Below, piece after piece: positions 44,072-55,392 of a DNA stretch of 64,000 bases. The position numbers and the translations under genes were made by a program. The DNA is from Diploptera punctata. Its lineage: Eukaryota > Arthropoda > Insecta > Blattodea > Blaberidae. The stretch spans positions 186,001 through 250,000 of the forward strand of contig JASPKZ010007282.1 of assembly GCA_030220185.1 (NCBI GenBank), in the 5' to 3' direction. The first letter of the stretch is position 1, and each line of letters starts with the position of its first letter. A model generated the notes under the pieces. It made no database searches. It saw only the letters and a list, made by a program, of their open reading frames with translations, and was not told the DNA's origin.

Positions 44072-46346
44072 CAGTGGCGTGTATTGGATATTTTTTTAGG
44101 GTAAGCAATTAGGGAGTTAATGCCAGAAACTTTTTTTTTACTGAAATACCGTATTTTCCGTTTCGAAAGTCATGGAGAGGAAATGAGTTTCTTTTGGATT
44201 TTGACACTTACTCCCTTTTCAATTTAATTCCGTCTAATTCAAATGTTCTAAAAATAATAATCAGTCTAAATTACTGAATCTATAATTTATTTGACACAGT
44301 ATAGTGTCAAAAATTTGTACGTTCATTTGTCTGTATTATGTTTTGGTGTCAAAAGTTTCACCTGAGGTTCGTTCTTTTTGTTCAAATTCTTCCCGCTTGT
44401 TTTCTAGGATTTTTTAGTCTTTTCATCTGTTTATGCAGTAATCAATATCGTGAAAATTTGCTTGCAGTATATCAAACAAACTGTCAGTTACAAGGAAAAT
44501 ATTAACAAACGTATTCAATATAAAATTGAAATCAAATCTTGCAGTGTGATTAAAACTCCATGTGCAGCAATATCGGCTTCCTGATCCCAATATTCTCGTC
44601 TGGATTCGTAATGTTTCCAAAGACAGAAATTAGCACTTCCCAATACTAATGTGCTATTCCAACCAAACTAGAACTGTAATTTTACCGCGTCGAAAACATT
44701 CTTGCCAACCGTTTCTTTATTTCTTCATCAAAAGTCCAGTTCTTTTGGTTGATTTTGAAAAGAATCCAGCTAGTCCATCCAAAGTAAGGAATAAAATGTA
44801 TTCTTTAATGATGGTCACGGATTAGAATACTACTAAATGAACGAAAATGCATTTGGAAAAGTGTTTTTTACTTTCAATGGGAGTCCATTCAACTGAGTTG
44901 CCATGACAGATGCTCCATCATAACTTTGTGCAATAAGTTCCTTCTCACATCCGAAATCATGAATCAGTTGAATCACTACCTCGTATAATGCCTCGACTGT
45001 TCTGTTATCAGAAACGTTTATGGATCCTAAAAATCGTTCATGTACTTGGCCACCGTCGATGACGTACCGAAACACACGAGACAGCTGAGAGAAATTACTT
45101 ATGTCTGTTGCCTCATCTAGAACAATGCAAATAAAATTTGATTCATTGATCTCCCTGTTTGATCTGTCCATCAATACGTTTGGTATGAAAGGATTATATC
45201 ATTATGAATTAAATTTGACATTCCTGTAAATGTTGTAGATTGTTCTAAATGGTGCTTTAGTTTCTCGTCATATTCACCGAGTAATTTCACGAGTTCAACG
45301 TAATTTTATTTATTGATAGAGTCGCGTCGTATCTCTGCTCTGACAAAAAAAAACTACATCGATGACGCGTTTTGCTATGACTATTTTTTTTACAAGATTG
45401 TGTTGCAAATCCCGATTATTTTTTCTGATTGTCCAACATATGTTCAATTATCGACTTACCGAAGATTTTTCATTTATAATGGAGATCAAATGATATTTAG
45501 ATAGACTATGCTTTTTAATGTCTTTATGTATGTTTCCCAGTTGGCAATAACCCGCACTGTTCCATAGAGATATACCGTTATTAAACAGAAAACATGTCTA
45601 ACAATACAGTTTTTGTGCACGAGGACACCCTTGTAATCACGCGTTGCTATAGTGTAAATTTGCGGCTTGAAACGCCTTACACCTTAGTTGTGATATTTAA
45701 TTCAGGAATAAGTCTACCACTTTGTATTACTCGTTCCTTATCTTCGAACGCGCTCCAAGCAAAGTTACTTTTAGGATAGCACAGATTACACAGTCACATG
45801 CGCTTTGTCCACTGTCTTGCCCCGAATAAATTGTGAGCTTCCATATTTTCAACACTGCTGTACGCTAGAAGCTGAAATGCTTACCTTCCAGCCATAACGC
45901 ATATGTACATTCCATTATTAAAACGGTGTTAATATATTTTACCATAATAATATTACCTTAACATACTAATACTTCAATATATACACGACAATTACTATTA
46001 AAAATGTAATAATTATGATTTAAACTAAGTTTCCACTACTAGTCAAGTCCCGCACATTTGAAACTGCAGGACCACAGATAACTCAACGAAAACTTACGAC
46101 GACACACGATCACATCCGAGCAAGTTCTAGCTTATCGTGTAGAGCAAGAGTGGTTTATAGCTGGGGAGCTGGATGGAACAAATCGACTATGTAAATAATG
46201 ACCAGGTCACTATAATATTATTTTTAAACTGCATTGAGACTTTAAGTTAATCAATACTGATTATTTCTATGATGTTTCTCATTATTTTTATTGTTTAGCC
46301 CTGGGTAAGCAATGCTTACCTTGTGTCTATTGAATACACGTCACTG
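44072..46346 (-). mobile_element. hAT transposon 2, delimited
   Basis: Terminal inverted repeats cagtggcgtgtattggata (left) and complement cagtgacgtgtattcaata (right) agree at 16 of 19 positions, with the taagcaatt/taagcattgctta motif just inside. The target duplication gttgttga is perfect at 44064-44071 and 46347-46354. At 2.28 kb it is shorter than autonomous relatives. The coding remnant is on the minus strand in the left half; 45310-46340 shows no recognisable domain. Confidence 0.92.
44400..45310 (-). pseudogene. hAT transposase, DUF4371/ZMYM-like
   Basis: Shifted frames start near 45305 with LLGEYDEKLKHHLEQSTTFT and continue in the 44833-45174 frame: FICIVLDEATDISNFSQLSR (first catalytic Asp, DEATD), FRYVIDGGQVHERFLG, and SYDGASVMATQLNGL (second Asp). 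Further on are residues matching FFSKSTKR and a later frame to about 44423. This is the domain architecture of zinc finger MYM-type-like hAT proteins common in arthropod genomes. Frameshifted; the N-terminal finger and C-terminal dimerisation motif were not found. Confidence 0.82.
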
Positions 46347-46359
46347 GTTGTTGAATACA

Positions 46360-46895
46360 TACAACGCTAGACACGAATCCGAGAACCATTAAAAGTCAAG
46401 TAGTTGTCATTCGTAGTTTCATTAAGCTATATACATACGCGGTCAGTAATTATGTTGACACAATTTTCTATCGGGGCTAAACCCCGGAATCTCTAAATGA
46501 TGATACACCATTGCTACAGTGGATTCACTTTTAGGGTGAAGTAATGCATTATTCAGCTAATATAGAGCGAATGAAATCGAATGTATCAATCAGTCAGGAT
46601 CATTATTCACAACTGTTAATACGTCATCTATTGCCGGCAATTTGCTTTAAAAATAATTATGAACTATTTGTTTCACAACACATTTTTCATAAATATTGTA
46701 CTATTCTGTTAACTATTTCCTGATGAGGCATTTGGGGACAACTGTACATCGGTTTGGAGTGAATTCGAAAAATAACCTCGTGGAAAGTTCGTACTGATGT
46801 TCCTGTATTTATAATTTGTCATCATTATCTAAAATATAATATTTGCACAAAAAAAGTAAAAAAACTTTTACGGGATTAGGGTACCTTTACAAAAT
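46360..46895. other. No recognisable feature
   Basis: Unassigned spacer. Confidence 0.35.
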
Positions 46896-46896
46896 A

Positions 46897-47211
46897 TATC
46901 CATCCATAGTAATTCTGCCCGAGGTCATGTTTTCACTGCAACCATAGCATTTTCATGCTATGCTTTGCAACTTTAATAGGGAATTATAGGTGTGGTAGCT
47001 TCCCGTTGCTTTTCATATCGGTGAAGGATGATGATGATGATGATGGCCAGATGATTTTCGGGGACCGTTGGGCCCTAAGCTTATTGACATTTGTCTTACA
47101 GGTGAGGAAAAACCCCGAAAAAACCTGACCCAGAAGCCTGTCCCGACCGGGATTCGAACCCGGGCCCGCTGCGTGACAAGGCAGCACGCTACCTCGAGAC
47201 CACAGCGGTGG
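46897..47211 (-). repeat. SINE-3, left member of head-to-head pair
   Basis: Full length in minus orientation. The 3' terminal ccatccatagtaattctgcc is at the left and the tRNA-like head (complement of accacagcggtgg) at 47199-47211. The B box (complement of gggattcgaacccggg) is intact. Confidence 0.92.
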
Positions 47212-47234
47212 ACAAAAAAAAAAAATATATATAT

Positions 47235-47552
47235 CCACCGTTGTGGTCCGTTGTGGTCTCGAGGTAGCGTGCTGATTTGTCACGCAGCGGGGCAGTTTTT
47301 CTGGGTGAGGTTTTTATCGGGTTTTTTCCTCACCTGTAAGACAAATGTCAGGAAAACTTTAAGGCCCACACGGTCCCCGAAATCATATGGCCATCATCAA
47401 CCTTATCATTATCATCATCATCATCCTTCACCGGTGTGGAAAGCAACGGGAAGCTACCACACCTGCAATTCCCTTGTAAAGCTGCAAGCATAGCATGAAA
47501 ATGCTATGATTGCAGTGAAGGACCTGCCTTCGGGCAGAAGTACTATGGATGG
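47235..47552 (+). repeat. SINE-3, right member of head-to-head pair
   Basis: Plus orientation, head first. The A-box region has a small internal duplication (ccgttgtggtccgttgtggt). The B-box region is partly deleted (cgcagcggggcagtttttct). It runs to the tgga-type end at 47552. Only an A run and (TA)n, 47212-47234, separate the two heads. Confidence 0.92.
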
Positions 47553-47555
47553 AGA

Positions 47556-47985
47556 TATATATATATATATATGAGTGTGTCTGTATGTTAACACTCTAGT
47601 GAGCGCATTTTTTTTGTTTATCGGAATGAAACTAGGCATATAACAATCAATATGAAGGAAAGTAAGTTCGAGTTCGTTAATCAGCAAAATCTGACAATTA
47701 GGAGTGAGAACATGAACCAATTTAAAAAATGTTCTAGCAGCCGCATTGAAAGGTAACTGTTATGAGTGGAGGTTTGCATTTAAGTTGACTTTAAAAAAAA
47801 AAAACGTTCTAGCGGTCGCCATGCTTGTTCTCACATAATGAAACATTTACGATATAATTAACAAAATAAACAGTCCTATATATGTTGTAAACTAGCAAAA
47901 TCAGACCACAAATTCGACTTGCTGAGGAATCCGGTTACTGTGTTCAGACACTGTGTGACGGACGTTGATTACGAGTTCCTTCTTC
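47556..47985 (+). repeat. Family R copy F
   Basis: A short TA tract and tgtgtctgtatgttaacact start the copy. The subunit phrases gaacatgaaccaattt and gttctagcggtcgccatgct follow. It ends in the tail phrase agcaaaatcagaccacaaat and cgacttgctgaggaatccgg at about 47950. Confidence 0.75.
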
Positions 47986-47989
47986 ACAG

Positions 47990-48595
47990 TCAATTCCCCT
48001 TAAATTATATGATACAATCAAAAAGCACCGTGAAGTAACGTGGAAAAGAATTGCTCAAGATATTTGATTGTAGGAATCTTCATCCTGCAGCAGTTTGACA
48101 ACGGTTGATGATGACAGTAAGCAGGCATTACTTGTATACACTGGAACGGTGAAGTACCCAGTAATTATTCCATTGTTTTATCTTTCTCCAGGCGTACGCT
48201 GCAGGACACAATAAAAGTAATTATTGCACATGCAACGTATTGCATTTAATTTCACTGTAATACATATCATTAAATTTTGAAAGTTAGCTTCCCATTGTGT
48301 TAACACGACACAAAGACTTGCTCACAAACAATGGTAATGTTGAAATAATGAGATGTGAAAGCCAAGTGAGAGTTAAGGGGTTGTCAACCTTCCTGTTCTC
48401 TAACACGCATGTCCTTTGTCCCTCTAAATCAAAAAGGTTACATAAATGATATTTCCTCTATGAAATGAACTATTTGTTTTGAAAGTGTGATAAAAGATGC
48501 TTGAATGCCATTTGTACGTTTCAACATTCACTAACGTAAAGCGTATTAATTATACCCGGATACATTACCGTGAGATCATTTGTAATAGGTCTATT
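47990..48595. other. No recognisable feature
   Basis: Unassigned. Confidence 0.35.
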
Positions 48596-48692
48596 AATAA
48601 TAATAACTATAATAATAATAACTATAATAATAATAATAACTATAATAATAATAATAATAACTATAATAATAATAATAATAATAATAATAATT
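48595..48692. repeat. (AAT)n with regular ACT interruptions
   Basis: AAT repeats broken at increasing intervals by aacta units. This is a microsatellite with an interspersed variant. Confidence 0.9.
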
Positions 48693-48886
48693 GTATTGTA
48701 TTGTAAGCCTATGCTTTCCCTTTACAGAGATTTAGGCGCTCTCCCCCTACAGGGAAGAATTTGAACCATACTAATTTAGTTACACTTGTTTTCGTATAGA
48801 TGTCATTTTTGAGTGGTCCGTGGTCAGCGTTCCGCCTCATACTGACATCTAGGAAACCAAGGTAGTACTAGGACGGGAAAATTCGG

Positions 48887-49099
48887 TAAATTTTTCTTAG
48901 AGGCCTTTTCATACAGGCTTAAGGATTTTTTACGAGCCTGAAAATCTTCAGACTCGGGACCCACGGTTTAAAGTCCCTCCCGGAGGACTTGCTCCTTGGA
49001 TTTTTCCGTCCTAAAAAATCCATCGACTACGGCCGGGTTTGAACCCGCGACCCTCGGTACCAGAGGCAAGGAGCATAACCACTAGTCCACCGCGGCCGA
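48887..49099 (-). repeat. SINE-1 reference copy
   Basis: Minus orientation. The body (complement of gactcgggacccacggttta, ggacttgctccttggatttt) leads to an intact B box (complement of gggtttgaacccgcgaccct at 49035) and A box (complement of aaccactagtccaccgcggc) at 49076-49099. Confidence 0.9.
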
Positions 49100-49201
<102 letters not shown>

Positions 49202-49204
49202 TTT

Positions 49205-50165
49205 CCTTTCATGCCGTAGTCCTAAAAGGATTGTTACGTCTACAAAAAATCCAGTCATCTCTTCCTAGGCCACCCCTACACTTTTTTTTACCATGTTGTT
49301 GGTAGGCATACTTCAAAATTGTCTTAGAAATCCTGGATCTGGACATAACGTATACATGTGTCAGTTCTGTTGAAACAGATTTATGTAATCATTCAATTAT
49401 GGGTATCATGTTCAATTCCTTAAGGATGAATTCAACAATAAAAACAATAATAATAATTATTGTTTTATTTACATTGTCATAGTTAAGGCTACAAGTACTT
49501 GTCTTCCACACAATCAGTAAAGCCAGGTATACAAAATAATTTTTACACTAAAATAAAAATTCCTAGTAATATTAAAACTACTCATATAAGAATCAATTTA
49601 AAAATAAATAAAAATATTTTAAATAATACGGCAGACTACATATAATAATAAATAATTTGTGATTTATCAATGGTATCTTGGTGGCATTATGATAAAAAGT
49701 AACACTACTGTAGAGCTTTTAGAAATAATGTTAATTTTTGGTTGAAGATGGCCATTGACCGGCAGCTCCTGATTTCTGATGTCAGAGATTGAATAACGGA
49801 AAAGTAAGACAGTGAAAGAAGAATAATGATTTGATAATCTATCCATGCGAAATTCTTTTATCTACGAAGATTACACTTTTAATACAATGCAATTTTTTTA
49901 GTTTGGGACGTAAACAAATCTGTCAGTACAGCTAATATTAATTGTAATATAACTTATTTCTAGAGATCGGATTTATAAGAAAACCGTTAGTGAAAAAGGG
50001 ATAAAATGGAAACATTTTTCCATTAAAAATTTCCTTAAGGGACATAGAGAAATAGAAAACGAATGCATAATTACTTCAATTTACTGTATTAAGAAAGAAT
50101 TAATTTGTTATATATGAAGATTATGTTATGTCTGCTTAAAAGTACAGGGTCTTTGTATAAGAAAG
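49205..50165. other. No recognisable feature
   Basis: AT-rich and unassigned. Confidence 0.4.
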
Positions 50166-50167
50166 TT

Positions 50168-50773
50168 TATCGTAAGTAATGCCACGAGTGATTTCCAAAT
50201 TCTCTAGATAAATTCACGACTCACGAAGTGAGGAGTGAATTTATCGATAATTTGGAAATCACTCGTGGCATTTGTTAGGACTATTTAACGAATAAAACTA
50301 AGCTGTTTACTCACAAATAATTATTTAACTATAGTTATTTTAAAATATGTATATATTTAATGTAAACGGCGATGTGAGGTTATGTTCAATCCCTGCTGCT
50401 TGATCATATTATTTATTGCCAAATAAGATCGCAATATTGTAAGAGTGCACCCAAGTGGAGAAATAATGAAACACATCAAACTATATATCATAATCAACAT
50501 TACGGGTTATTCATTTATTTTTTTAGTAAACAACTCAGTAAAATCAAGAAATCTTTTCATTATTTGCTATATTCAATGTATTTGTTGGAAAAAATAATGC
50601 TTTGACCTGTTCAGAACATTAAAAAGCAGGAGCTTCTTTAACAAAAAAGCAGGAGCTGATAAAGAGAAATCGATAAAGAGCGAGGTGAAACACGAGTGTC
50701 ATTGGTTGTAAAACAACATTCATTGAAACGTGATTGGTCATTGACTCCCATTTCGGGCATGAGTTAAATAGTC
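50168..50773 (+). mobile_element. Family P copy 2
   Basis: A strong palindrome at about 50168-50279: gtaatgccacgagtgatttc pairs with gaaatcactcgtggcatttg around cgactcacgaagtgagg. It is followed by a 495-bp body from gactatttaac (50279) to gttaaatagtc (50773). The body is internally shorter than that of copy 1. Confidence 0.8.
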
Positions 50774-51832
50774 GTAAGTAATGCCGCGAGTGATTCGCGA
50801 AGTGAGGAGTGAATTTATCTAGAGAATTTGGAAATCAAGAGTGGCATTTGTTAGGACTATTTAACGAATAAAATTAAGCTGTTTACTCACAGATCGTTAT
50901 TTAAATATCCATCCCTTCTTCTTCTTCTTCTGCTTCATGAATTAGGCCTTTTGACCTCTTTTCACATCAAGTGGGATTTAATGAATCCTCCCATCTAGTA
51001 AATGGGCGTCCAACATTTCTATGTCCTATTGGTTTGTACTTTAGTAACAGCTGAGGGATTCTATCTGTAGGCATTCTCTTGACATGTTCATACCAGTTGT
51101 TTCTCATGTTGTCAATTCTATTTGTTAAATTCAAAATATTTAAGCCATTCATAGTAATTCTGCCCAAGGGCAGGTCTTTCACTGCAATCATACCATTTTC
51201 ATGCTATGCTTTGCAGCTTCACTAGGGAATTTTAGGTGTGGTAATATAGTTATTTTAAAATATTTATATATTTAATGCAAACGGCGATGTTTGAAAACAA
51301 ATGAGAAACGTTTGTTATGTTTCATTTGTTCATCACTACAACCAGATCATATTATTTATTGCCAAAAGGATCGCGATATTGTAAGAATCCACCCTAGTGA
51401 AGAAAACATCAAACACATCAAACTGTATATTAATGAAATTTCTGATGTCATATATCAATTATATTTTTCTGGAATGTTATTACATCGGAAATAATACGCT
51501 TAAGAAAGCGCAAACAGTGATTCCTTTTTTTTTTGTGGTATAAACAATTTCTACAAGTGTTTTTCTATTATATCCCGCAAGCACTATTTGTTTACAATAG
51601 TGCACTGTATGTATATATATATATATACAATCTGGTAGCCGTATTTCTTAGAGAGTCAGTCACGGCAAAATAATGCTCTGCCTATTCAGAATGTTAAAAA
51701 GGAGGAGCTTTCTTTAATATGACAAACTTATTTAATAAATTCCAGGTGAAACACGACTGTGATTGTTTGTAATTCAAAATTCATTGAAACGCGATTGGTC
51801 ATTGAATACATTTGGGGCATAGTTAAATAGTC
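50774..51832 (+). mobile_element. Family P copy 3, in tandem, with insertion
   Basis: Starts directly at the end of copy 2 with a partly deleted palindrome (gtaatgccgcgagtgattcg). The body runs from gactatttaac (50854) to gttaaatagtc (51832). A retroposed SINE/LINE chimera (50909-51242) interrupts it. The internal phrases (cacatcaaactgtatat, aatcacgctt-type block) match copy 1. Confidence 0.8.
50909..51242 (-). mobile_element. SINE-3/LINE-C chimeric retroposon
   Basis: Flanked by aatat on both sides (50904-50908, 51243-51247). In minus orientation it starts with the 3' half of SINE-3 (51242 to about 51147) and continues without a break into LINE-C C-terminal codons (LTNRIDNMRNNWYEHVKRMP, then HRNVGRPFTRWEDSL) and a gaagaagaag tail. 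One TSD around both parts suggests a single chimeric transcript, for example by template switching. A SINE already adjoining the LINE source copy is the alternative. Confidence 0.7.
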
Positions 51833-51879
51833 ACCCTAACTTATCCAGTAAGTTAGATGGACTCCTGGGGATGGAATCC

Positions 51880-52235
51880 CCTTAACCGTGCAAAAAATGA
51901 TATCAAAATGCGATATAAATCCCAAATCAACGACTTTTTTTTTTCTTCTGGAAATTCAAAAAAAAAAAAGGTATAGACTATATAGCTTCATAGCTCTAAA
52001 TACTCTGCTACGCATATGTGTACATCGAACATCTCACTATTACTCATCCCTCCTTATTTCGGCTACCCGTGTCTGGAATTCCCTCCCCTTTTGCACTGCC
52101 CGACTGAAAAACAGTTCAAAAATAAGCTTACAGAATATGTCCTTAGACAATATAATAAATAATCTAATTCTAGATATATTCATATTATTTAAAAAAAAAT
52201 TTCACGTGCATGCCTATAATTTAATCAAGTTATAT
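51880..52235 (+). mobile_element. LINE-G, CR1-like 3' end
   Basis: A frame reads VHRTSHYYSSLLISATRVWN and SLPFCTARLK, then (shifted) KQFKNKLTEYVLRQYNK and stop. The 'TRxWNSLP' block followed by a short basic tail is the C-terminus of CR1/L2/Rex-type LINE reverse transcriptases. It contains runs of T and A that cause the shifts. Confidence 0.7.
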
Positions 52236-52792
52236 TATTACTAGTTAACACCCGGCGTGTGCTGCTACGCTTAAATAAATGAAAATGAATGTGCTTTTAT
52301 GTTTAGTTGAATAAGTGAACTTACTCACTTACTCACTGGCACTATCGAACCCGTAGGTTCATGGCCGCGCGGATATAAGCTCTCCATACATACATATCCT
52401 GAGCTAATGCTTTCCAATCATTCGCTGTATAATCTACTTCCCTCAAATCATAGTTAATGTTATTCTCCCACCTCATTCTTGGTCTACCAACTGGGCGTTT
52501 TCCCTCTGGCTTTCCTACAAGAAGCTTCCATGCAAGTCTTTCACTCCCCATACATGCAACATGTCCTGCCCATCGCAGTCTACGAGACTTGACTGTTCTT
52601 ATTATATCTGGCTTCCCATAAAGACCATGTAGTTCATTGTTATGTAGTCTTCTCCATTCACCTGTCTGTTCATCTCTCTTTGGTCCAAAAATTTTCCTAA
52701 GTACTTTATTCTCAAATACCTGTAATCTCCTTTCCTCCCCTAAAGTAAGAGTCCATGTTTCGCACCCATATAATATAACTGGTAGAATAATA

Positions 52793-54306
52793 CACTGCTC
52801 AAAAAAATTAGGGGATATTGTAGAATAACCTATTAAGACTATGTTTTTTGGAATAGTATTAGATGCAATCACTTTCTATTACTCCAAGATAATGTAAATA
52901 AGAGTTTGAAGTTGTTACGTAACCTCGGTACCACACCAGAGTGCAGTATCTGTACTGTTGATGTGAAAGGGTGGTATGGGGGTGAATGTTTTGTTGCTGT
53001 TTTTAAATCCAGTCCAGTTTTCAGTTAGTGAGTGACTTGCCTTAGGGACAGTGATGCCTCGACAACGTGATTTACCTGAACCAATGGCTTGGAGGGCCAT
53101 AGGAAGGATGGAAGGTGGACAGACACAACAAGAGGTGGCACAAGCCATTGGGGTGTCTCAAAGCGTGATTTCCAGACTTTGGAATCATTTTCAAAGAACA
53201 GATACTATTCACAGAACAGCCGGACAAGGTCGACCAAGGGCAACAACAGCAAGGGATGACCGTTACCTCTTGTTAACAGCCCGTCGGAATAGACAGCAGA
53301 ATGCAACTCAACTGCGAAATACACTTCAAACAGCAACAGGACGCAGGGTGTCAACTCAAACTGTCCCTAATCGACTGCATAGAAGTGGTCTATATGTCTG
53401 TAGGCCCATGGTGTGTACCAGGTTATCTCCACAACACCGTAGAGATCGCAGAAACTGGGCGGAGGAACATCGTGGGTGGAGGCATGCTGAATGGAGATCA
53501 GTTCTTTTTTCTGATGAGTCGCGATTCAACGTGGAATGTGATAGTCGGCGTGTATTCATCTGGAGAGAAAAAGGGGACACGAAACAATCCAGCTTTTGTA
53601 CGTGAAAGATCCCCATATAGTGGCGGTGGATTGATGGTGTGGGCAGGAGTCAGTAGTGGTGGACGTACGGGCCTCTACGTCATCCAAGGTGGTACTTTGA
53701 CTGCGGTAAGGAATAGAGATGAGATTCTCCGACCTTTTGTCGTGCCTTATGCTGGTGCCATAGGTGATTCTTTTCTTTTTATGGACGATAATGCACGACG
53801 CCACAGAGCTGGCTTGGTGGACGACATGCTGGAAGTGGAGGGTATCGAGCGTATGCAATGGCCAGCTTCCTCCCCGGACTTAAATCCGATTGAGCATGTG
53901 TGGGATGCATTAGGCAGGCGCATTGCAGACAGACCAGCACCTCCCACAACTGTTCCAGAGCTGCACATTGCTCTTATGGAAGAGTGGCCACGTATCCCCC
54001 AAGAACTCATTGCTAACCTCATTGCATCAATGCCACACAGGTGTGAGGCAGTGCTGGCCGTTCGAGGAGACCATACACCATACTAAAGAAACATTTTCAC
54101 CCATGTTAATGTTGCTTTGTTTGTTTGCCATATTCCTAATCAGGATCTCTTTGACATCTGGTGTGGTACAGAGGTTACGTAAATGACTTCAAACTCTTGT
54201 TTACATTCTTTTGGAGTAATAGAAAGTGATTGCATCTAATACTGTTCCTAAAAACATAGTCTTAATAGGTTATTCTACAATATCCCCTAATTTTTAATAA
54301 GCAGTG
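52793..54306 (+). mobile_element. Tc1-type transposon, nearly intact
   Basis: 1514 bp with long inverted repeats: arms 52793-52938 and 54159-54306, both starting cactgct and sharing ttaggggatattgtagaata. It is flanked by the TA duplication (52791-52792, 54307-54308). The target is the LINE-A phrase ataaaac-TA-ttattctacc, seen intact at 33946-33970. The arms look closely similar, so the insertion is fairly recent. Confidence 0.96.
53054..54086 (+). pseudogene. Tc1-like transposase, single frameshift
   Basis: About 345 codons from the ATG at 53054. The N-terminal paired-type helix-turn-helix (MEGGQTQQEVAQAIGVSQSV) and the linker GQGRPRATT are followed by the DDE catalytic core: LFSDESRFNV (first Asp), FLFMDDNARRHRA (second Asp) and SSPDLNPIEHVWD (Glu). 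I count 34 residues between the second Asp and the Glu, the DD34E signature of the Tc1 group. One apparent 1-bp insertion in the aaaaagggg run near 53568-53577 splits the frame between residues WREK and GTRNN. All catalytic residues are otherwise present. Confidence 0.95.
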
Positions 54307-55119
54307 TAGTTTTATATATTTTCAGTTTAATGCTTTTTGAAAGGAGTTGGGACATCAAGAGTCTCTGCAATGCACAATAGCACGCATTTCCAGAATTGAG
54401 CCTATGTTTAATTTCTTTGTGCATCTCATTCCTATTTGTGATTATTGTTCCTAGGTATTTGAATTCAGCCACTTCCTCAAAATTTCCCTCATTTGTCATT
54501 AGCTGTCCATTTCCATTATATAATGAATTTCTACGTGTGACCATATATTTAGTTTTATTGATATTTACTTCCAGTCCTAATTTCTTAGTGTTACTCAATA
54601 GTGTGTGCGTGTTGTCCTTTAGTATCTCCTCGCTATCGGCCAATAATAGTACATCATCAGCATAAACTAACAGCTTATTAATACCATTGAGTTGTAAGCC
54701 TTCCTCATTCTCTAAAGATTTAATGGCATGCTCCAGTACAACATTAAATAGTAGAGGAGATAGTGCATCTCCTTGCTTCAACCCATTCTGGATTTGAAAA
54801 GTGTCCGAAAACTGTTTGCTAACACGCACCCTACTCTTTGTGCCATTTAGACACATTCGTATAAGTCTAACTAACTTTTTAGGAATTCCGAACTCCAGCA
54901 GGATACTATAGGCCTATAACTTCTCCCTCTTAATTTAATCATATGCTTTTTTGAAGTCTACATATAGCTGATGTTCAGTACCACTATATTCCCATTTATT
55001 TTCTAAAATCTGTCTTATAATAAAAATCTGATCTGTTGTAGACCTGTTTCTTCTAAATGCACATTGATGATCTCTTAGAATAGCATCAATATAGGGAGTA
55101 AGTCTGCTTACTAATATAT

Positions 55120-55392
55120 AAAGAAAATACTTCTTTGTGTAATTGTAATGTTACTGTTTTTTAGTGTATAATGCTATTGTGTTATTATTTAATTGTAATA
55201 TTATTGTGTTTTCTTTATGTAATAGTAATGTTTTTGCTTTTTTTGTTGTTTATTTTTCTCTACACTAGTACCAATTATTACTTTATTGTATCGGACTGTC
55301 AACAGCACGTACGGCTTACTGCCCGTGCGACCCGTATTTGTAAATAATATTGTAAATACCTTACTTTTAGTCTAATAAAGTCCTACTACTAC
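55120..55392 (+). mobile_element. 5'-truncated retroposon with (CTA)n tail
   Basis: 273 bp inserted into LINE-A with the 11-bp duplication tactaatatat (55109-55119, 55393-55403). It ends aataaagtcc followed by ctactactactac, an AATAAA signal plus a trinucleotide tail. The 3' portion matches 39150-39270. Non-coding; probably the 3' UTR of a CR1-like LINE or a SINE sharing that tail. Confidence 0.85.

Noticed and set aside
47068..47493. 141-aa frame (plus) and 99-aa frame (minus) over the SINE pair
   Set aside because: Same SINE-3-derived peptide as at 36.5-37.1 kb; non-coding retroposon DNA.
53301..53605. Overlapping frames inside the Tc1 transposase as separate genes
   Set aside because: They are the two halves of one transposase separated by a 1-bp shift, plus antisense shadows.
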